Of a stretch of DNA of 64,000 nucleotides, positions 46,285-56,346 are shown piece after piece (position 1 is the stretch's first letter; each line of letters starts with the position of its first letter). The DNA comes from Lachnospiraceae bacterium (GTDB taxonomy: Bacteria; Bacillota; Clostridia; Lachnospirales; Lachnospiraceae): the NCBI GenBank assembly GCA_017399685.1, contig JAFQBM010000005.1:62001-126000 (forward strand), written 5' to 3'. Position numbers and translations under genes: made by a program. The notes below the pieces were generated by a model. That model was not told the origin of the DNA. It made no database searches and saw only the letters and a list, made by a program, of their open reading frames with translations.

Positions 46285-47502
46285 ATGCTTACATTAAAGA
46301 AATTTGAACAGGCATATGATATTGTTCAAAAAGTTGTGTTACCTACAGATTTGATAAAAAGTGATTATTTTTCAGAAATGACAGGGAATCAGGTTTATTT
46401 AAAACCGGAAAACCTACAACTTACCGGTGCATATAAAATTAGAGGTGCTTACTATAAGATAAGTACTTTAAGCGAAGAAGACAGACAAAAGGGAATTATT
46501 ACTGCATCCGCCGGAAATCATGCTCAGGGTGTGGCATATTCTGCTAAGGTTTATGGAGTAAAGGCTGTTATTGTAATGCCAACCAGTACTCCACTTACTA
46601 AGATTAACCGTACCAAGGCTCATGGAGCAGAAGTTATCTTACACGGAGATGTATATGATGAGGCATGCGAATATGCATTGGAATTAGCAAAGAAAAAAGG
46701 ATATACTTTTATCCATCCTTTTGATGATTTAGATGTTGCAACAGGACAGGGAAGTATTGCTATGGAAATATTCAAGGAACTTCCTACGGTAGATTATATT
46801 CTGGTTCCAATCGGAGGAGGCGGACTGGCTACCGGTGTTTCTGCTCTTGCAAAATTATTGAATCCTAAGATTAAGGTAATCGGTGTGGAACCGGCAGGTG
46901 CAAGTTGTATGCAGGCGTCTTTAGAAGCAGATAAGGTGGTTACATTAGAAACTGTGGATACCATTGCAGATGGTACCGCAGTAAAGACACCGGGAAGTAA
47001 TATTTTCCCTTATGTAAAGCAGAACGTTGACAGTATTATTACCATTGAAGATCAGGAGTTAATTCTTGCGTTCTTAGATGTTTTGGAAAATCATAAGATG
47101 TTGGTTGAAAACTCCGGCTTGCTTACGGTAGCAGCATTAAAACATTTAAAATGTACAGATAAGAAAGTAGTGTCCATTTTAAGTGGAGGTAATATGGATA
47201 TTATAACCATGTCTTCTGTTATTCAGCATGGTTTGATTGAAAGAGAAAGAATTTTTACAGTGTCTGTTCAGTTGCCGGATAAGCCGGGTGAATTAGTAAA
47301 TGTATCTAAGGTAATTGCTAAGGAACAAGGAAATATTATCCGATTAGAGCATAATCAGTTCGTAAGCATTAACAGAAACAGAGCGGTGGAACTGACTATT
47401 ACCATGGAAGCATTTGGTCATGAACATAAGGAAAAAATTATCAAAGCATTGTTTGAAAAGGGGTATTCTCCGAAATTAGAGATGCCAAAGAATTTATATT
47501 AG
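46285..47502 (+). CDS. ilvA: Threonine ammonia-lyase
   Basis: PLP-dependent deaminase converting threonine to 2-oxobutanoate, for isoleucine synthesis or catabolism. In 405 residues: LKPENLQLTGAYKIRGAYYKI with the PLP lysine (about 45-60), TASAGNHAQGVA, the PLP-phosphate loop PIGGGGLATG, and a C-terminal ACT-like regulatory domain (about 325-405, VSVQLPDKPGELVNVSKVI). One ACT-like domain and this length fit the clostridial/catabolic-type TdcB-IlvA group. ATG 46285 is preferred to the in-frame GTG at 46276. No T-box leader is present. Confidence 0.93.
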   Translation: MLTLKKFEQAYDIVQKVVLPTDLIKSDYFSEMTGNQVYLKPENLQLTGAYKIRGAYYKISTLSEEDRQKGIITASAGNHAQGVAYSAKVYGVKAVIVMPTSTPLTKINRTKAHGAEVILHGDVYDEACEYALELAKKKGYTFIHPFDDLDVATGQGSIAMEIFKELPTVDYILVPIGGGGLATGVSALAKLLNPKIKVIGVEPAGASCMQASLEADKVVTLETVDTIADGTAVKTPGSNIFPYVKQNVDSIITIEDQELILAFLDVLENHKMLVENSGLLTVAALKHLKCTDKKVVSILSGGNMDIITMSSVIQHGLIERERIFTVSVQLPDKPGELVNVSKVIAKEQGNIIRLEHNQFVSINRNRAVELTITMEAFGHEHKEKIIKALFEKGYSPKLEMPKNLY

Positions 47503-47585
47503 TCGAATTGGTTCTCTTTGCTGGCAGGTTACGAGATACATCATGAATCATTGGAGAGTTGTATCAGAATTTTTATAAAAAAGAC

Positions 47586-47614
47586 TTGTATCTTTTAAAA
47601 ATCGGTGGTATACT
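47586..47614 (+). promoter_or_regulatory. Putative promoter of the rimP-infB-ribF operon
   Basis: TTGTAT (47586-47591), 17 bp and TATACT (47609-47614), followed by a structured leader of about 115 nt before rimP. Confidence 0.6.
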
Positions 47615-47642
47615 TAAATTTAGTAATATAGATGTTAGAGTT

Positions 47643-47667
47643 AAGAGTGGGCGTGAGTCCACTCTTT
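47643..47667 (+). promoter_or_regulatory. Leader hairpin upstream of rimP
   Basis: AAGAGTGG (47643-47650) pairs with CCACTCTT (47659-47666) around an 8-nt loop. Two more small stems follow: TTCAA / TTGAA and CTGAAAG / CTTTCA. A GAGTGGG...CCCACTC-type stem is common ahead of rimP-nusA in Firmicutes; whether it regulates is unknown. Confidence 0.55.
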
Positions 47668-47736
47668 CAATTTGTTGAAAAACAAGAGAGTAGACTGAAA
47701 GTAAATCTTTCAATGGTTCTCGGAAGGAAGGGAAAT

Positions 47737-48198
47737 ATGCTGAAAAAGACAGAAATTGAAAAGAAATGTGAAGAATTGGTTCAGCCAATCGTGGATGCCC
47801 ATCAGTTTGAACTGGTAGATGTGGAATTTGTGAAAGAAGGTTCCAATTATTATCTAAGAGTTTTCGCAGACAAAGAGGGTGGTATTAATATTGATGACTG
47901 TGTTACCATCAGCAGGGAGTTAGAAGCGAAATTAGATGCAGATGACTTTATTGAGGATGCGTATATTTTGGAAGTAAGTTCCCCAGGCCTTGGAAGACCA
48001 TTAAAGAAAGATAAAGATTTGCAAAGAAGCATTGGTTCCGATGTAGAAGTAAAGTTATATAAAGCCATAGACAAACAAAAAGAGTTTGAAGGACAACTGG
48101 TTGCTTTTGATGAAAATACCATAACCATACAAAATGGGCAGGAAATTATCTTTAACCGAAATGATATTGCCCTGATACGATTAGCATTAGACTTTTAA
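47737..48198 (+). CDS. rimP: Ribosome maturation factor RimP
   Basis: Assists late 30S subunit assembly. The 153-residue protein has the N-terminal alpha/beta domain (LVDVEFVKEGSNYYLRVFADKEGGINIDDCVTIS), the conserved LEVSSPGLGRPLKKDKD and a C-terminal SH3-like domain. The frame is open from 47632, but the upstream part is the leader hairpin; GGAAGGGAAAT sets ATG 47737. First gene of the translation operon, 22 bp before nusA. Confidence 0.95.
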   Translation: MLKKTEIEKKCEELVQPIVDAHQFELVDVEFVKEGSNYYLRVFADKEGGINIDDCVTISRELEAKLDADDFIEDAYILEVSSPGLGRPLKKDKDLQRSIGSDVEVKLYKAIDKQKEFEGQLVAFDENTITIQNGQEIIFNRNDIALIRLALDF

Positions 48199-48220
48199 TA
48201 AACTATAGGAGGAGATAAAA

Positions 48221-49303
48221 ATGAGTTCAGAATTAATCGCTGCATTAAACCAGATAGAAAAGGAGAAAGGAATCGACAAAGAAATTCTGTTCGAAGCCAT
48301 TGAAAAATCGATTTTTGCAGCATGTAAACGTGACTTTGGAAAAGAAGAAAATATTAAAGTGACCATGGATAGAGAAAATGGTGACATTAGTGTATTGGCA
48401 GAAAAAGAGGTAGTGGAAACTGTAGAAGATCCGGCATTACAAATCAGTCTGGCAGAAGCAAAAATGATGAATATTCGTTATGAAGTGGGAGATGTTGTAA
48501 ATGTGGTAATTACTCCGAAAAACTTCGGACGTATTGCAGCACAGCAGGCAAGAAGCGTTATTGTACAAAAAATAAAAGAAGAAGAAAGAAATGCTTTATA
48601 TAATCATTTTCAATGTAAGGAAAAAGACATTGTTACCGGTATCGTTCAAAGATACGTTGGTAAGAATATTAGTGTAAGCTTAGACGATAAGACAGATGCA
48701 GTATTAACTGAAAGCGAGCAGGTTCCGGGAGAAGTATTTAAACCTACGGAAAGAATTAAATTATATATTATTGAAGTTCGTTCCAATAACAAAGGACCTA
48801 AAATTCTGGTATCCAGAACCCATCCTGATTTAGTGAAAAGATTATTTGAAAAAGAAGTAACAGAAGTAGCAGATGGAACTGTTGAAATTAAGAGTATTTC
48901 GAGAGAGGCAGGTTCCAGAACCAAGATTGCAGTATGGTCCAATAACAAAGATGTAGACCCTGTTGGAGCTTGTGTTGGTTTGAATGGAGCCAGAGTAAAT
49001 GCTATCGTAAATGATTTAAAAGGTGAAAAAATTGATATTATCAACTGGAGCGAAGATCCCGCTGTATTGATTGAAAACGCATTAAGCCCATCAAAAGTAG
49101 TATCTGTAGATGTGGATGTAGAAGAAAAGAGTGCCAAGGTAATTGTTCCAGATTATCAATTATCTTTAGCAATCGGTAAAGAAGGTCAGAATGCAAGACT
49201 TGCTGCAAGACTTACCGGATATAAGATTGACATTAAGAGTGAATCACAGGCTGGCATGGCAGGTAGTGATGACAAAGAAGAGGAACAAATGACACAGTCG
49301 TAA
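48221..49303 (+). CDS. nusA: Transcription termination/antitermination factor NusA
   Basis: RNA polymerase-binding factor for pausing, termination and antitermination. The 360-residue protein has an N-terminal polymerase-binding domain (about 1-130), an S1 domain (about 135-200, VTGIVQRYVGKNISVSL) and two KH domains (about 205-345, DPVGACVGLNGARVNAIVNDL and LAIGKEGQNARLAARLTGYKIDIKS). The short C-terminus without acidic repeats is normal in Firmicutes. GGAGGAG precedes the ATG. Confidence 0.97.
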   Translation: MSSELIAALNQIEKEKGIDKEILFEAIEKSIFAACKRDFGKEENIKVTMDRENGDISVLAEKEVVETVEDPALQISLAEAKMMNIRYEVGDVVNVVITPKNFGRIAAQQARSVIVQKIKEEERNALYNHFQCKEKDIVTGIVQRYVGKNISVSLDDKTDAVLTESEQVPGEVFKPTERIKLYIIEVRSNNKGPKILVSRTHPDLVKRLFEKEVTEVADGTVEIKSISREAGSRTKIAVWSNNKDVDPVGACVGLNGARVNAIVNDLKGEKIDIINWSEDPAVLIENALSPSKVVSVDVDVEEKSAKVIVPDYQLSLAIGKEGQNARLAARLTGYKIDIKSESQAGMAGSDDKEEEQMTQS

Positions 49304-49333
49304 GCAAAAGAGTAGGAAACCATAGAATAGGAT

Positions 49334-49615
49334 GTGACGAAATTGCCGAAAAAAATTCCAACAAGACAATGTATTGGCTGTCGTGAGATGGCTGAAAAAA
49401 AAGAAATGCTTCGAGTGATAAAAACTCCTGAAGAAAAAATTGAATTAGATGCAACGGGAAAGAAAAATGGCAGAGGTGCATACATTTGTTTTAAGAAAGA
49501 ATGTTTACTTATGGCATTAAAGAACAAAGGTTTAGAACGTTCTTTAAAAACAAAGATTCCAGAAGAAATCTATACTGAATTGGAAGAGGAGTTGGATCGT
49601 CTTGAAAACAGATAA
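49334..49615 (+). CDS. rnpM: RNase P modulator RnpM (YlxR, DUF448)
   Basis: A 93-residue RNA-binding protein of the YlxR family, reported to modulate RNase P. RQCIGCREMAEKKEMLRVI (the CxxC) and GRGAYICFKKECLLMA are diagnostic. GTG 49334 is taken as start; TTG 49343 is possible. It ends 14 nt inside ylxQ. Confidence 0.9.
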   Translation: MTKLPKKIPTRQCIGCREMAEKKEMLRVIKTPEEKIELDATGKKNGRGAYICFKKECLLMALKNKGLERSLKTKIPEEIYTELEEELDRLENR

Positions 49616-49925
49616 AGCATTTGCCATGCTGGGAATGGCAACGAAGGCAGGAAAAGTAGTCAGTGGTGAATTTGCTACGGAAAAAGCAGTAAAATCAGCC
49701 CACGCATATTTGGTAATTGTGGCTTCAGACGCTTCAGATAATACAAAAAAGATGTTTACCAATATGTGTAATTTTTATAACGTTCCACTTAGAATATATG
49801 GTAATAAGGAAAGTCTGGCACATGCCATTGGAAAAGAGATGAGAGCTTCTGTGGCAATAACGGAAGCAGGTTTTTCGGATGTTATCATAAAGCATATGGA
49901 TTGTAACAATAGTGCGGAGGTGTAA
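49602..49925 (+). CDS. ylxQ: L7Ae-family RNA-binding protein YlxQ
   Basis: A 107-residue kink-turn-binding protein (L7Ae/L30e fold): LGMATKAGKVVSGEFATEKAVKSAHAYLVIVASDASDNTKK and VPLRIYGNKESLAHAIGKEMRASVAI. TTG start, overlapping rnpM by 14 nt, which indicates translational coupling. In Bacillus YlxQ binds RNase P/ribosomal RNA sites; a similar role is inferred. Confidence 0.9.
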   Translation: MKTDKAFAMLGMATKAGKVVSGEFATEKAVKSAHAYLVIVASDASDNTKKMFTNMCNFYNVPLRIYGNKESLAHAIGKEMRASVAITEAGFSDVIIKHMDCNNSAEV

Positions 49926-49928
49926 GTA

Positions 49929-52124
49929 ATGTCGAAAATGAGAATACATGAGTTGGCAAAAAGTTTAGATAAAAGTAGTACGGATATTATTTCGATTTTA
50001 AAAGAACAGGGAATTGAAGTAAAAAGTCATATGAGTGCCATTACAGAAGAACAGGCCAACATGGTAATGGATCAGATTAACGGAAAGAAACAGGAAAAAG
50101 AAGTAGTAAAAGAAGAAAAACAGGAAAAACAAGAAGAAAAAAATGTGGTAAAGAATGAGGCAAAACCAGAGCAAAAGAAAGAACAACCACAGCCAAAGGA
50201 AGAAAAACAAAAAGAAAACAAAAATGGAAAACAACAGAATTCTTTTGCAAATCAGGGCAATCATAAACAAAAGAATAAGAACAATCAAAAGAACACAAAC
50301 GAGAATAAGAAAGAACAAGGAAAATCAATGGAAGAAACAAAAGTAAAAGAAGAAACCACTGTAGAAGAAACCATTCGTACCATTATCCTTCCGGAAGTGA
50401 TTTCAGTAAGAGATTTTGCAGATAAATTAAAGGAACCGGCAGCAGCATTAATCAAGAAGATGTTTTTATCAGGAAAAATGCTGAATGTAAATTCAGAACT
50501 GACTTATGAGCAGGCGGAAGAAATCGCATTAGAATACAACTGTATTTGTGAGCCGGAACCAAAGGTTGATGTAATTGAAGAAATGTTAAAAGAGGAAGAA
50601 GAAGACGAAACTAAATTAAAAGAACGTCCACCGGTTGTATGTGTAATGGGGCACGTAGACCATGGTAAAACTTCCCTTTTGGATGCCATTCGCCAGACTT
50701 CTGTTACCACAGGAGAAGCCGGTGGTATTACTCAGCATATTGGTGCGTATACTGTAGATGTGGATGGTCAGAAAATTACATTTTTGGATACTCCGGGACA
50801 TGAAGCGTTTACCGCTATGCGTATGCGTGGAGCTCAGTCCACAGATATCGCTATCTTAGTAGTAGCAGCAGATGATGGTGTTATGCCACAGACTGTAGAA
50901 GCTATCAACCATGCGAAAGCAGCAGGAGTTGAAATCATTGTTGCAGTGAATAAGATTGATAAAGAAAGTGCTAATATTGAACGTGTAAAACAGGAATTAG
51001 TGGAATATGAATTAATCGCAGAAGACTGGGGTGGAAGCACCATCTTTTGTCCGGTTTCTGCCCATACCAAAGAAGGTATTGATAACCTTTTGGATATGAT
51101 TCTTCTTACAGCAGAAGTATTGGAATTAAAAGCAAATCCAAACCGTAAAGCAAGAGGTTTGGTAATTGAAGGTCAGTTAGATAAGGGAAGAGGTCCGGTG
51201 GCTACCGTATTGGTTCAAAAGGGAACATTACGGGTAGGAGATGCCATTGCAGTGGGAAATGCATATGGTAAAGTACGTGCCATGATTGACGATAAGGGAC
51301 GTAGAGTGAATGAAGCTACGCCATCTACACCTGTAGAAATTCTTGGATTAAATGAAGTTCCTATGGCTGGAGAAATTTTTGTAGGAACTGCAAACGAAAA
51401 AGAAGCTCGTTCTATGGCAGAAGTATTTATTGCTTATGGAAGAGAAAAAATGCTGGCTGATACGAAGTCAAAATTATCTTTGGATGATTTGTTCTCTCAA
51501 ATTCAGGCAGGTAATGTAAAAGAATTGAATCTGGTAGTAAAAGCAGACGTTCAAGGTTCTGTAGAAGCGGTAAAACAAAGCTTATTAAAACTTTCCAATG
51601 AAGAAGTTGTGATTAAGGTCATTCATGCCGGTGTTGGTGCTATTAATGAATCTGACGTTATTTTGGCATCTGCTTCTAACGCTATTATCATTGGATTTAA
51701 CATTCGTCCGGATGCTATGGCAAAATCCGTTGCAGAAAGAGAAAAGGTGGATTTAAGACTTTACCGTGTTATTTACAATGCCATTGAAGATATTGAAGCT
51801 GCCATGAAGGGAATGTTAGATCCAGTGTACGAAGAAAAGGTAATCGGACATTTGGAAGTACGTCAGACATACAAGGCTTCCGGAGTAGGTACGATTGCAG
51901 GTTCCTATGTACTGGATGGTAACATTACAAGAAACGCTTCAGTAAGAATTACCAGAGAAGAAGAAAAGATTTTTGAAGGACCTTTGGCATCTCTTAAGAG
52001 ATTTAAGGATGATGTAAAGGAAGTAAAGGCAGGATACGAGTGTGGTCTTGTTATGGAAAAATTCAATGATGTAAAAGAAGGAGATTTAATCGAAGCCTTC
52101 ATTATGGTGGAAGTGCCTAGATAA
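49929..52124 (+). CDS. infB: Translation initiation factor IF-2
   Basis: GTPase that brings fMet-tRNA to the 30S subunit. In 731 residues: an N-terminal helical module (about 1-52), a low-complexity Lys/Glu/Gln linker (about 55-140), a second IF2_N module (about 150-205), G1 [11 protein letters not shown] (about 239-249), G3 DTPGHEAF, G4 NKID, then domains II-IV ending in [20 protein letters not shown]. It starts 3 bp after ylxQ with GGAGG. Confidence 0.97.
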   Translation: MSKMRIHELAKSLDKSSTDIISILKEQGIEVKSHMSAITEEQANMVMDQINGKKQEKEVVKEEKQEKQEEKNVVKNEAKPEQKKEQPQPKEEKQKENKNGKQQNSFANQGNHKQKNKNNQKNTNENKKEQGKSMEETKVKEETTVEETIRTIILPEVISVRDFADKLKEPAAALIKKMFLSGKMLNVNSELTYEQAEEIALEYNCICEPEPKVDVIEEMLKEEEEDETKLKERPPVVCVMGHVDHGKTSLLDAIRQTSVTTGEAGGITQHIGAYTVDVDGQKITFLDTPGHEAFTAMRMRGAQSTDIAILVVAADDGVMPQTVEAINHAKAAGVEIIVAVNKIDKESANIERVKQELVEYELIAEDWGGSTIFCPVSAHTKEGIDNLLDMILLTAEVLELKANPNRKARGLVIEGQLDKGRGPVATVLVQKGTLRVGDAIAVGNAYGKVRAMIDDKGRRVNEATPSTPVEILGLNEVPMAGEIFVGTANEKEARSMAEVFIAYGREKMLADTKSKLSLDDLFSQIQAGNVKELNLVVKADVQGSVEAVKQSLLKLSNEEVVIKVIHAGVGAINESDVILASASNAIIIGFNIRPDAMAKSVAEREKVDLRLYRVIYNAIEDIEAAMKGMLDPVYEEKVIGHLEVRQTYKASGVGTIAGSYVLDGNITRNASVRITREEEKIFEGPLASLKRFKDDVKEVKAGYECGLVMEKFNDVKEGDLIEAFIMVEVPR

Positions 52125-52136
52125 TAGAGCAAAACT

Positions 52137-52520
52137 ATGAGAAAGAACAGTATTAAAAACACTAGAATTAATGGTGAGGTTCAAAAGGAATTAAGCCGGA
52201 TTATCAGTAGGGAAATCAAGGATCCAAGAATCCATTCCATGACTTCGGTAGTTTCCGTAGAAGTAACTCCTGATTTAAAGCAGTGCAAGGCATATATCAG
52301 TGTTCTTGGTGATGAGGAAGATAAAAAGGAAACCCTTGCAGGTCTTAATAGTGCAGTTGGATTTGTTCGTAAAGAACTTGCAAGAAGCATTAATTTAAGA
52401 AACACACCAGAAATTAAATTTATTATGGATGACTCTATTGGATATGGAGTTTTAATGTCAAGGAAAATTGACGAAGTTACAAGTCAGATAAAAAATGAGG
52501 ATGGGGATAATATTGAATAA
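52137..52520 (+). CDS. rbfA: Ribosome-binding factor A
   Basis: KH-fold protein for 30S maturation and 16S 5'-end processing. The 127-residue protein has INGEVQKELSRIISREIKDPRI, SVVSVEVTPDLKQCKAYISVLG and IKFIMDDSIGYG. It is 12 bp after infB; its end overlaps the nrnA start. Confidence 0.96.
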   Translation: MRKNSIKNTRINGEVQKELSRIISREIKDPRIHSMTSVVSVEVTPDLKQCKAYISVLGDEEDKKETLAGLNSAVGFVRKELARSINLRNTPEIKFIMDDSIGYGVLMSRKIDEVTSQIKNEDGDNIE

Positions 52521-53505
52521 GTTAATTGAGGAAATTGAAAATGCCAAAACCATAGGCATTATTGGACATTCTAGTCCGGATGGTGATTGCGTTGGTTCCT
52601 GTACGGCTGTTTATCAATATATATCAGATAACTATAAAGATAAAAATGTTCAAATTTATCTGCAGCCTTTTAAAGAATCATTTTATTTCTTAGATTCTGC
52701 AAAAACCATTTTACATGAATGGGATGGAAAAGAATATGATTTATGTATTGCTTTGGATTGTGGAGATGATAAGAGATTTCAGGATTTTTATGAATGTTTC
52801 CAAAATGCAAAAAGAACGGTTTGTGTAGACCATCATATCAGCAACAGAGGATATGCGGATGTGGATATTATTCATCCGGAATCCAGTTCTACCTGTGAAT
52901 TATTGTTTGACTTGTTAGAGTTTGATAAGATTTCAAAGGAAACAGCAGATTCGTTGTATTTAGGTTTGGTTCATGACACCGGAGCATTTCGCTATTCTAA
53001 TACCACAAAGCATTCTATGGAAGTGGCAGGGCAATTAGTAGAAAAAGGTATTCAGACGCAAAAGATTATTGATGACACCTTTTATGCAAAGACTTATATG
53101 CAAAATCAATTGTTGGGAAGAGCTTTGATGGAAAGTATTTTGTTCTTAAATGGAAAGGGTATTGTAACTTATTTAAAGAAGAATGTACTGGATTTTTATG
53201 GTGCTACTTCTATCGATTTGGATGGAATTGTAGACCAGTTAAGGCTTACAAAAGGAATTGAAGTTGCTTTATTTGTATATGAGAAACCAAATGGGGAATA
53301 CAAGGTGAGCATGCGGTCTAACAGCTATGTTGATGTAAGTAAAATTGCTTCGTATTTTGGCGGTGGCGGACACATCAGAGCTGCAGGCTGTACCTTACCT
53401 GCAAGTTCTATCCACGATGTCATCAATAATGTATCTGCACATATTGAAAAACAGCTTCTTGATTATGAGCAGAATCTGGAGGAAGATAAGTGTATCACGG
53501 ATTAA
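52513..53505 (+). CDS. nrnA: Bifunctional oligoribonuclease/pAp phosphatase NrnA
   Basis: DHH-family phosphoesterase degrading nano-RNAs and 3'-phosphoadenosine 5'-phosphate. In 330 residues: HSSPDGDCVGS (motif I), ALDCGD (II), VDHHIS (III, DHH) and LVHDTGAFRYSN (IV), with the C-terminal DHHA1 domain GGGGHIRAAGCTLP. TTG 52513 sits well after GAGGATGGGG; ATGs at 52495 and 52501 lie before or in that site. Overlaps rbfA by 8 nt and truB by 16 nt. Confidence 0.94.
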   Translation: MNKLIEEIENAKTIGIIGHSSPDGDCVGSCTAVYQYISDNYKDKNVQIYLQPFKESFYFLDSAKTILHEWDGKEYDLCIALDCGDDKRFQDFYECFQNAKRTVCVDHHISNRGYADVDIIHPESSSTCELLFDLLEFDKISKETADSLYLGLVHDTGAFRYSNTTKHSMEVAGQLVEKGIQTQKIIDDTFYAKTYMQNQLLGRALMESILFLNGKGIVTYLKKNVLDFYGATSIDLDGIVDQLRLTKGIEVALFVYEKPNGEYKVSMRSNSYVDVSKIASYFGGGGHIRAAGCTLPASSIHDVINNVSAHIEKQLLDYEQNLEEDKCITD

Positions 53506-54377
53506 TCAATATTTATAAAGAAAAGAGCTATACTTCCCATGATGTGGTTGCTATTTTAAGAGGAGTTTTAAAGCAGAAAAAAATTGGTCATACCGGCACA
53601 CTGGACCCTCAGGCTGAGGGGGTATTGCCAGTGTGTTTGGGAAAAGGAACAAAACTTTGTGATATGCTTACGGATAAAGATAAGATTTATCAGGTTGTAC
53701 TTCGTTTAGGAATAGAAACAGATACAGAAGACATGACCGGAACGATTTTAAAGGAAAGTGATACTTCCATGCTGGAAGAAGAAAGAGTCAGGGAGGTTAT
53801 TGAAAGCTTTATTGGAAAGCAGTTGCAGATACCTCCTATGTATTCTGCCATAAAAGTAAATGGAAAAAAATTGTACCAGCTGGCAAGAGAAGGAATTACC
53901 ATTGAAAGAGAAGGAAGAGAAATCGAAATCTATCGGATTGAGATTCTTAAGATGGAACTACCTTATGTAACCATGGAAATAGAATGCAGTAAAGGTACAT
54001 ACATAAGAAGCATCTGCCGGGATATCGGAGCAAAGTTGTCCGTAGGAGGAGCAATGCAGGAATTGGTAAGAACCAAAGTATCCTCATTTTTAATAAAAGA
54101 CAGCTTGAAATTGGAGCAGGTAAAGGAAATCGTAGAACAGGGAAATCTGGAATCCTTTATTTCTCCGGTGGATACTCCGTTCCTTGGATATCCTAAGGTT
54201 GTAATCGAGGAAAAGTATGATAAATGGCTGTTAAACGGAAACAAATTGAAAGGCAGCTGGTTTGTATTACAAAAAACAGATTCTTTGGTTCGTGTGTATG
54301 ATGCCAGAAATGAGTTTATTGGATTATATGAATGGGAAGGCCCGGATTTGAAACCACACAAACTATTTTTAGGTTAG
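53490..54377 (+). CDS. truB: tRNA pseudouridine(55) synthase TruB
   Basis: Makes pseudouridine 55 in the T-loop of tRNAs. The 295-residue protein has the catalytic block HTGTLDPQAEGVLPVCLGKGTK (Asp in TLDP, about residue 40), QIPPMYSAIKVNGKKLYQLAREG, and ECSKGTYIRSICRDIG. GTG start at 53490 with GGAGGAAGAT, overlapping nrnA by 16 nt. A short C-terminal PUA-like part is present. Confidence 0.96.
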   Translation: MYHGLINIYKEKSYTSHDVVAILRGVLKQKKIGHTGTLDPQAEGVLPVCLGKGTKLCDMLTDKDKIYQVVLRLGIETDTEDMTGTILKESDTSMLEEERVREVIESFIGKQLQIPPMYSAIKVNGKKLYQLAREGITIEREGREIEIYRIEILKMELPYVTMEIECSKGTYIRSICRDIGAKLSVGGAMQELVRTKVSSFLIKDSLKLEQVKEIVEQGNLESFISPVDTPFLGYPKVVIEEKYDKWLLNGNKLKGSWFVLQKTDSLVRVYDARNEFIGLYEWEGPDLKPHKLFLG

Positions 54378-54417
54378 GGATTAAAAAAGTTGTGTTACAG
54401 TAGTTAGGAATGTCAAG

Positions 54418-55332
54418 ATGAATATTTGTAAGGAAGAGTACAAAAGCAAACTGCATACGGCGGTTACCATTGGAAAATTCGATGGAATTCATTTAGGTCA
54501 TGGAGAACTTTTGGCTGAATTAAAAAAGCAGAAAGAAAAAGGAATGTCAACATTGTTGTTTACTTTTTCGAAATCTCCACAGGTTTATCTGAATCAGACA
54601 GAAGAAGTATCCATTTTTTCGAAAGAAGAGAAAATGTTTTTTTTCAATCAGATTTCATGGATTGATGATTATTATGAAGTGGAGGTTACAGAGGAATTTC
54701 TTAATTTAGAACCAGAAGAATTTATAAAAAAATATCTGGTGGACAAGTTTAAAGTAAAGCATGTAATTGTGGGAGAAGATTTTCGATTTGGTCATAAGAA
54801 AAAAGGAGATGTTTCGTTATTGAGAAAACTTGGAAAAACATATCAATATGTTGTTACGAGTATAAAAAAGATACGAAACCAGAAAGTAGAAATCAGTTCT
54901 ACAGAAATTAGAAGAATTTTAGAACAGGGCGAAATGAGAAAAGCCAATGAAATTTTGGGACATCCCTTTTATTTAATGGGGACGGTACTGCATGGAAGGA
55001 GATTGGCTACGAATTTAGGATTTCCCACAGCCAATGTAGAATATCCTAAAGAGAAGATTCAGATTCCTTTTGGTGTCTACGCTACAAAGATAGAAGTGGA
55101 AGGCAGGTTTTGGGATGGCATTACTAATGTAGGTACCAAACCTACCATAACTGAGGAAAAAAAGGTTTTAGCGGAAAGCTATCTCTTTGATTTTAAGGAT
55201 GAAATCTATGGAAAGCAGATTAAGATATATTTTAATGATTTCCTTCGTCCGGAATTAAAGTTTGAAACCATAGAACAGTTAAAAATTCAGATTCAAAATG
55301 ATGTAGAACAGGCAAGAAATATTAATGAATGA
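54418..55332 (+). CDS. ribF: Bifunctional riboflavin kinase/FAD synthetase
   Basis: Turns riboflavin into FMN and FAD. The 304-residue protein has the N-terminal nucleotidyltransferase domain TIGKFDGIHLGHGELL (about 17-32), VGEDFRFGHKKKGD and ISSTEIR, and a C-terminal flavokinase domain (about 180-300) with GRRLATNLGFPTANV and GITNVGTKPT. Last gene of the translation operon. No FMN riboswitch precedes it. Confidence 0.96.
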   Translation: MNICKEEYKSKLHTAVTIGKFDGIHLGHGELLAELKKQKEKGMSTLLFTFSKSPQVYLNQTEEVSIFSKEEKMFFFNQISWIDDYYEVEVTEEFLNLEPEEFIKKYLVDKFKVKHVIVGEDFRFGHKKKGDVSLLRKLGKTYQYVVTSIKKIRNQKVEISSTEIRRILEQGEMRKANEILGHPFYLMGTVLHGRRLATNLGFPTANVEYPKEKIQIPFGVYATKIEVEGRFWDGITNVGTKPTITEEKKVLAESYLFDFKDEIYGKQIKIYFNDFLRPELKFETIEQLKIQIQNDVEQARNINE

Positions 55333-55339
55333 ACATGTA

Positions 55340-55369
55340 ACCAAGTGACACATAAAGGTGGCACTTGGT
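55340..55369. other. Hairpin after ribF
   Basis: ACCAAGTGaCAC pairs with GTGgCACTTGGT (12 bp, one mismatch, 6-nt loop) just after the ribF stop. No U-tract follows. Possible 3' end of the operon or mRNA stabiliser. Confidence 0.5.
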
Positions 55370-55456
55370 CACGTAAGTGGTGGTTGATAAGATATGTAGC
55401 AATAACTAAAGATTAGTTTCTAAGCTGCTAATTAGAATAAAAAGGAGGGGTACGTT

Positions 55457-56182
55457 ATGTATCAAAATTATGTATTTGATTTATATGGAACACTGGTAGA
55501 TATCCATACAGATGAGGAAATACCAGAATTATGGGAAAAGCTTACTATTTTTTATGCTTCAAAAGGAGCTGTTTATTCTAGTGGAGAGATAAAAGAAGTA
55601 TATGCAGAATTATGTAGTAAAGAAAAACAACGGGTAAGAGAAGAATACAATGTCGTACATGCAGATATTAGAATCGAAGATGTATTTCAGGGATTATTTG
55701 AAAGAAAAGGAGTAAAAGTATCCGAAGAATTAGTAGCCTGTACCTCTAATTTTTTCCGATTATTATCTTTGGATTATGTAAAATTGTATGATGGTGTAGT
55801 GGATTTATTAGATGCGCTTAGAAAAAAAGGGAAAAATATTATTTTATTATCTAATGCACAGCGTTCTTTTACAGAACCAGAAATAAGATATCTTGGATTA
55901 TATGATAAGTTCGATAAAATTTATATTTCTTCAGATTGCTATTGTGCGAAACCGGATTTGAAGTTTTATCAAACTATGATAGATGATTTAGGATTGAAAA
56001 AAGAAGAAACTATTATGATAGGTAATGATGAAATTACAGATATTAAAGGTTCCTATGAAGCAGGATTGGATTCTTTATATATTCATTCTAATATTTCTCC
56101 AGACATAAAGGGTAAGTTGTTAAGTAAATTTACCATTATGGATGGGGATGTTAGAAAAATAGCGGATATGATTATTAAATAG
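55457..56182 (+). CDS. HAD family hydrolase (YjjG-type phosphatase)
   Basis: A 241-residue haloacid dehalogenase-superfamily phosphatase with a helical cap. Motif I FDLYGTLVD (Asp nucleophile, about 8-16), motif II LLSNAQ (about 133-138), motif III Lys in CAKPDLKFY (about 158-166) and motif IV MIGNDEITD (about 180-188) are all intact. The substrate is not evident; small phosphorylated metabolites or nucleotides are typical. AAGGAGGGG precedes the ATG. Monocistronic. Confidence 0.88.
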   Translation: MYQNYVFDLYGTLVDIHTDEEIPELWEKLTIFYASKGAVYSSGEIKEVYAELCSKEKQRVREEYNVVHADIRIEDVFQGLFERKGVKVSEELVACTSNFFRLLSLDYVKLYDGVVDLLDALRKKGKNIILLSNAQRSFTEPEIRYLGLYDKFDKIYISSDCYCAKPDLKFYQTMIDDLGLKKEETIMIGNDEITDIKGSYEAGLDSLYIHSNISPDIKGKLLSKFTIMDGDVRKIADMIIK

Positions 56183-56262
56183 TAATCAGTTAATATATTA
56201 TGAAGCATTCTGGATGAGATACGTTTGTTTTATGATAAACACTATAAATATTAATATATAAT

Positions 56263-56309
56263 AAGAGGTTGTATTTGCTTAGTGTGAGAGCAGATACAAC
56301 CTCTTTGTT
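56263..56309. terminator. Terminator between the HAD and the convergent membrane protein gene
   Basis: AAGAGGTTGTATTTGCT (56263-56279) pairs with AGCAGATACAACCTCTT (56289-56305) with one mismatch, then TTGTT. It probably ends both convergent transcripts. Confidence 0.75.
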
Positions 56310-56346
56310 ATGTTCGAATTTTTTTATATGGATATAAGATTCTAAA

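Noticed and set aside
50155-50346. Basic plus-strand frame within infB
   Set aside because: Alternate frame of the low-complexity Lys/Gln linker of IF-2.
54378-54417. Possible FMN riboswitch before ribF
   Set aside because: Only 40 bp with no aptamer motifs; the gene is inside the translation operon.
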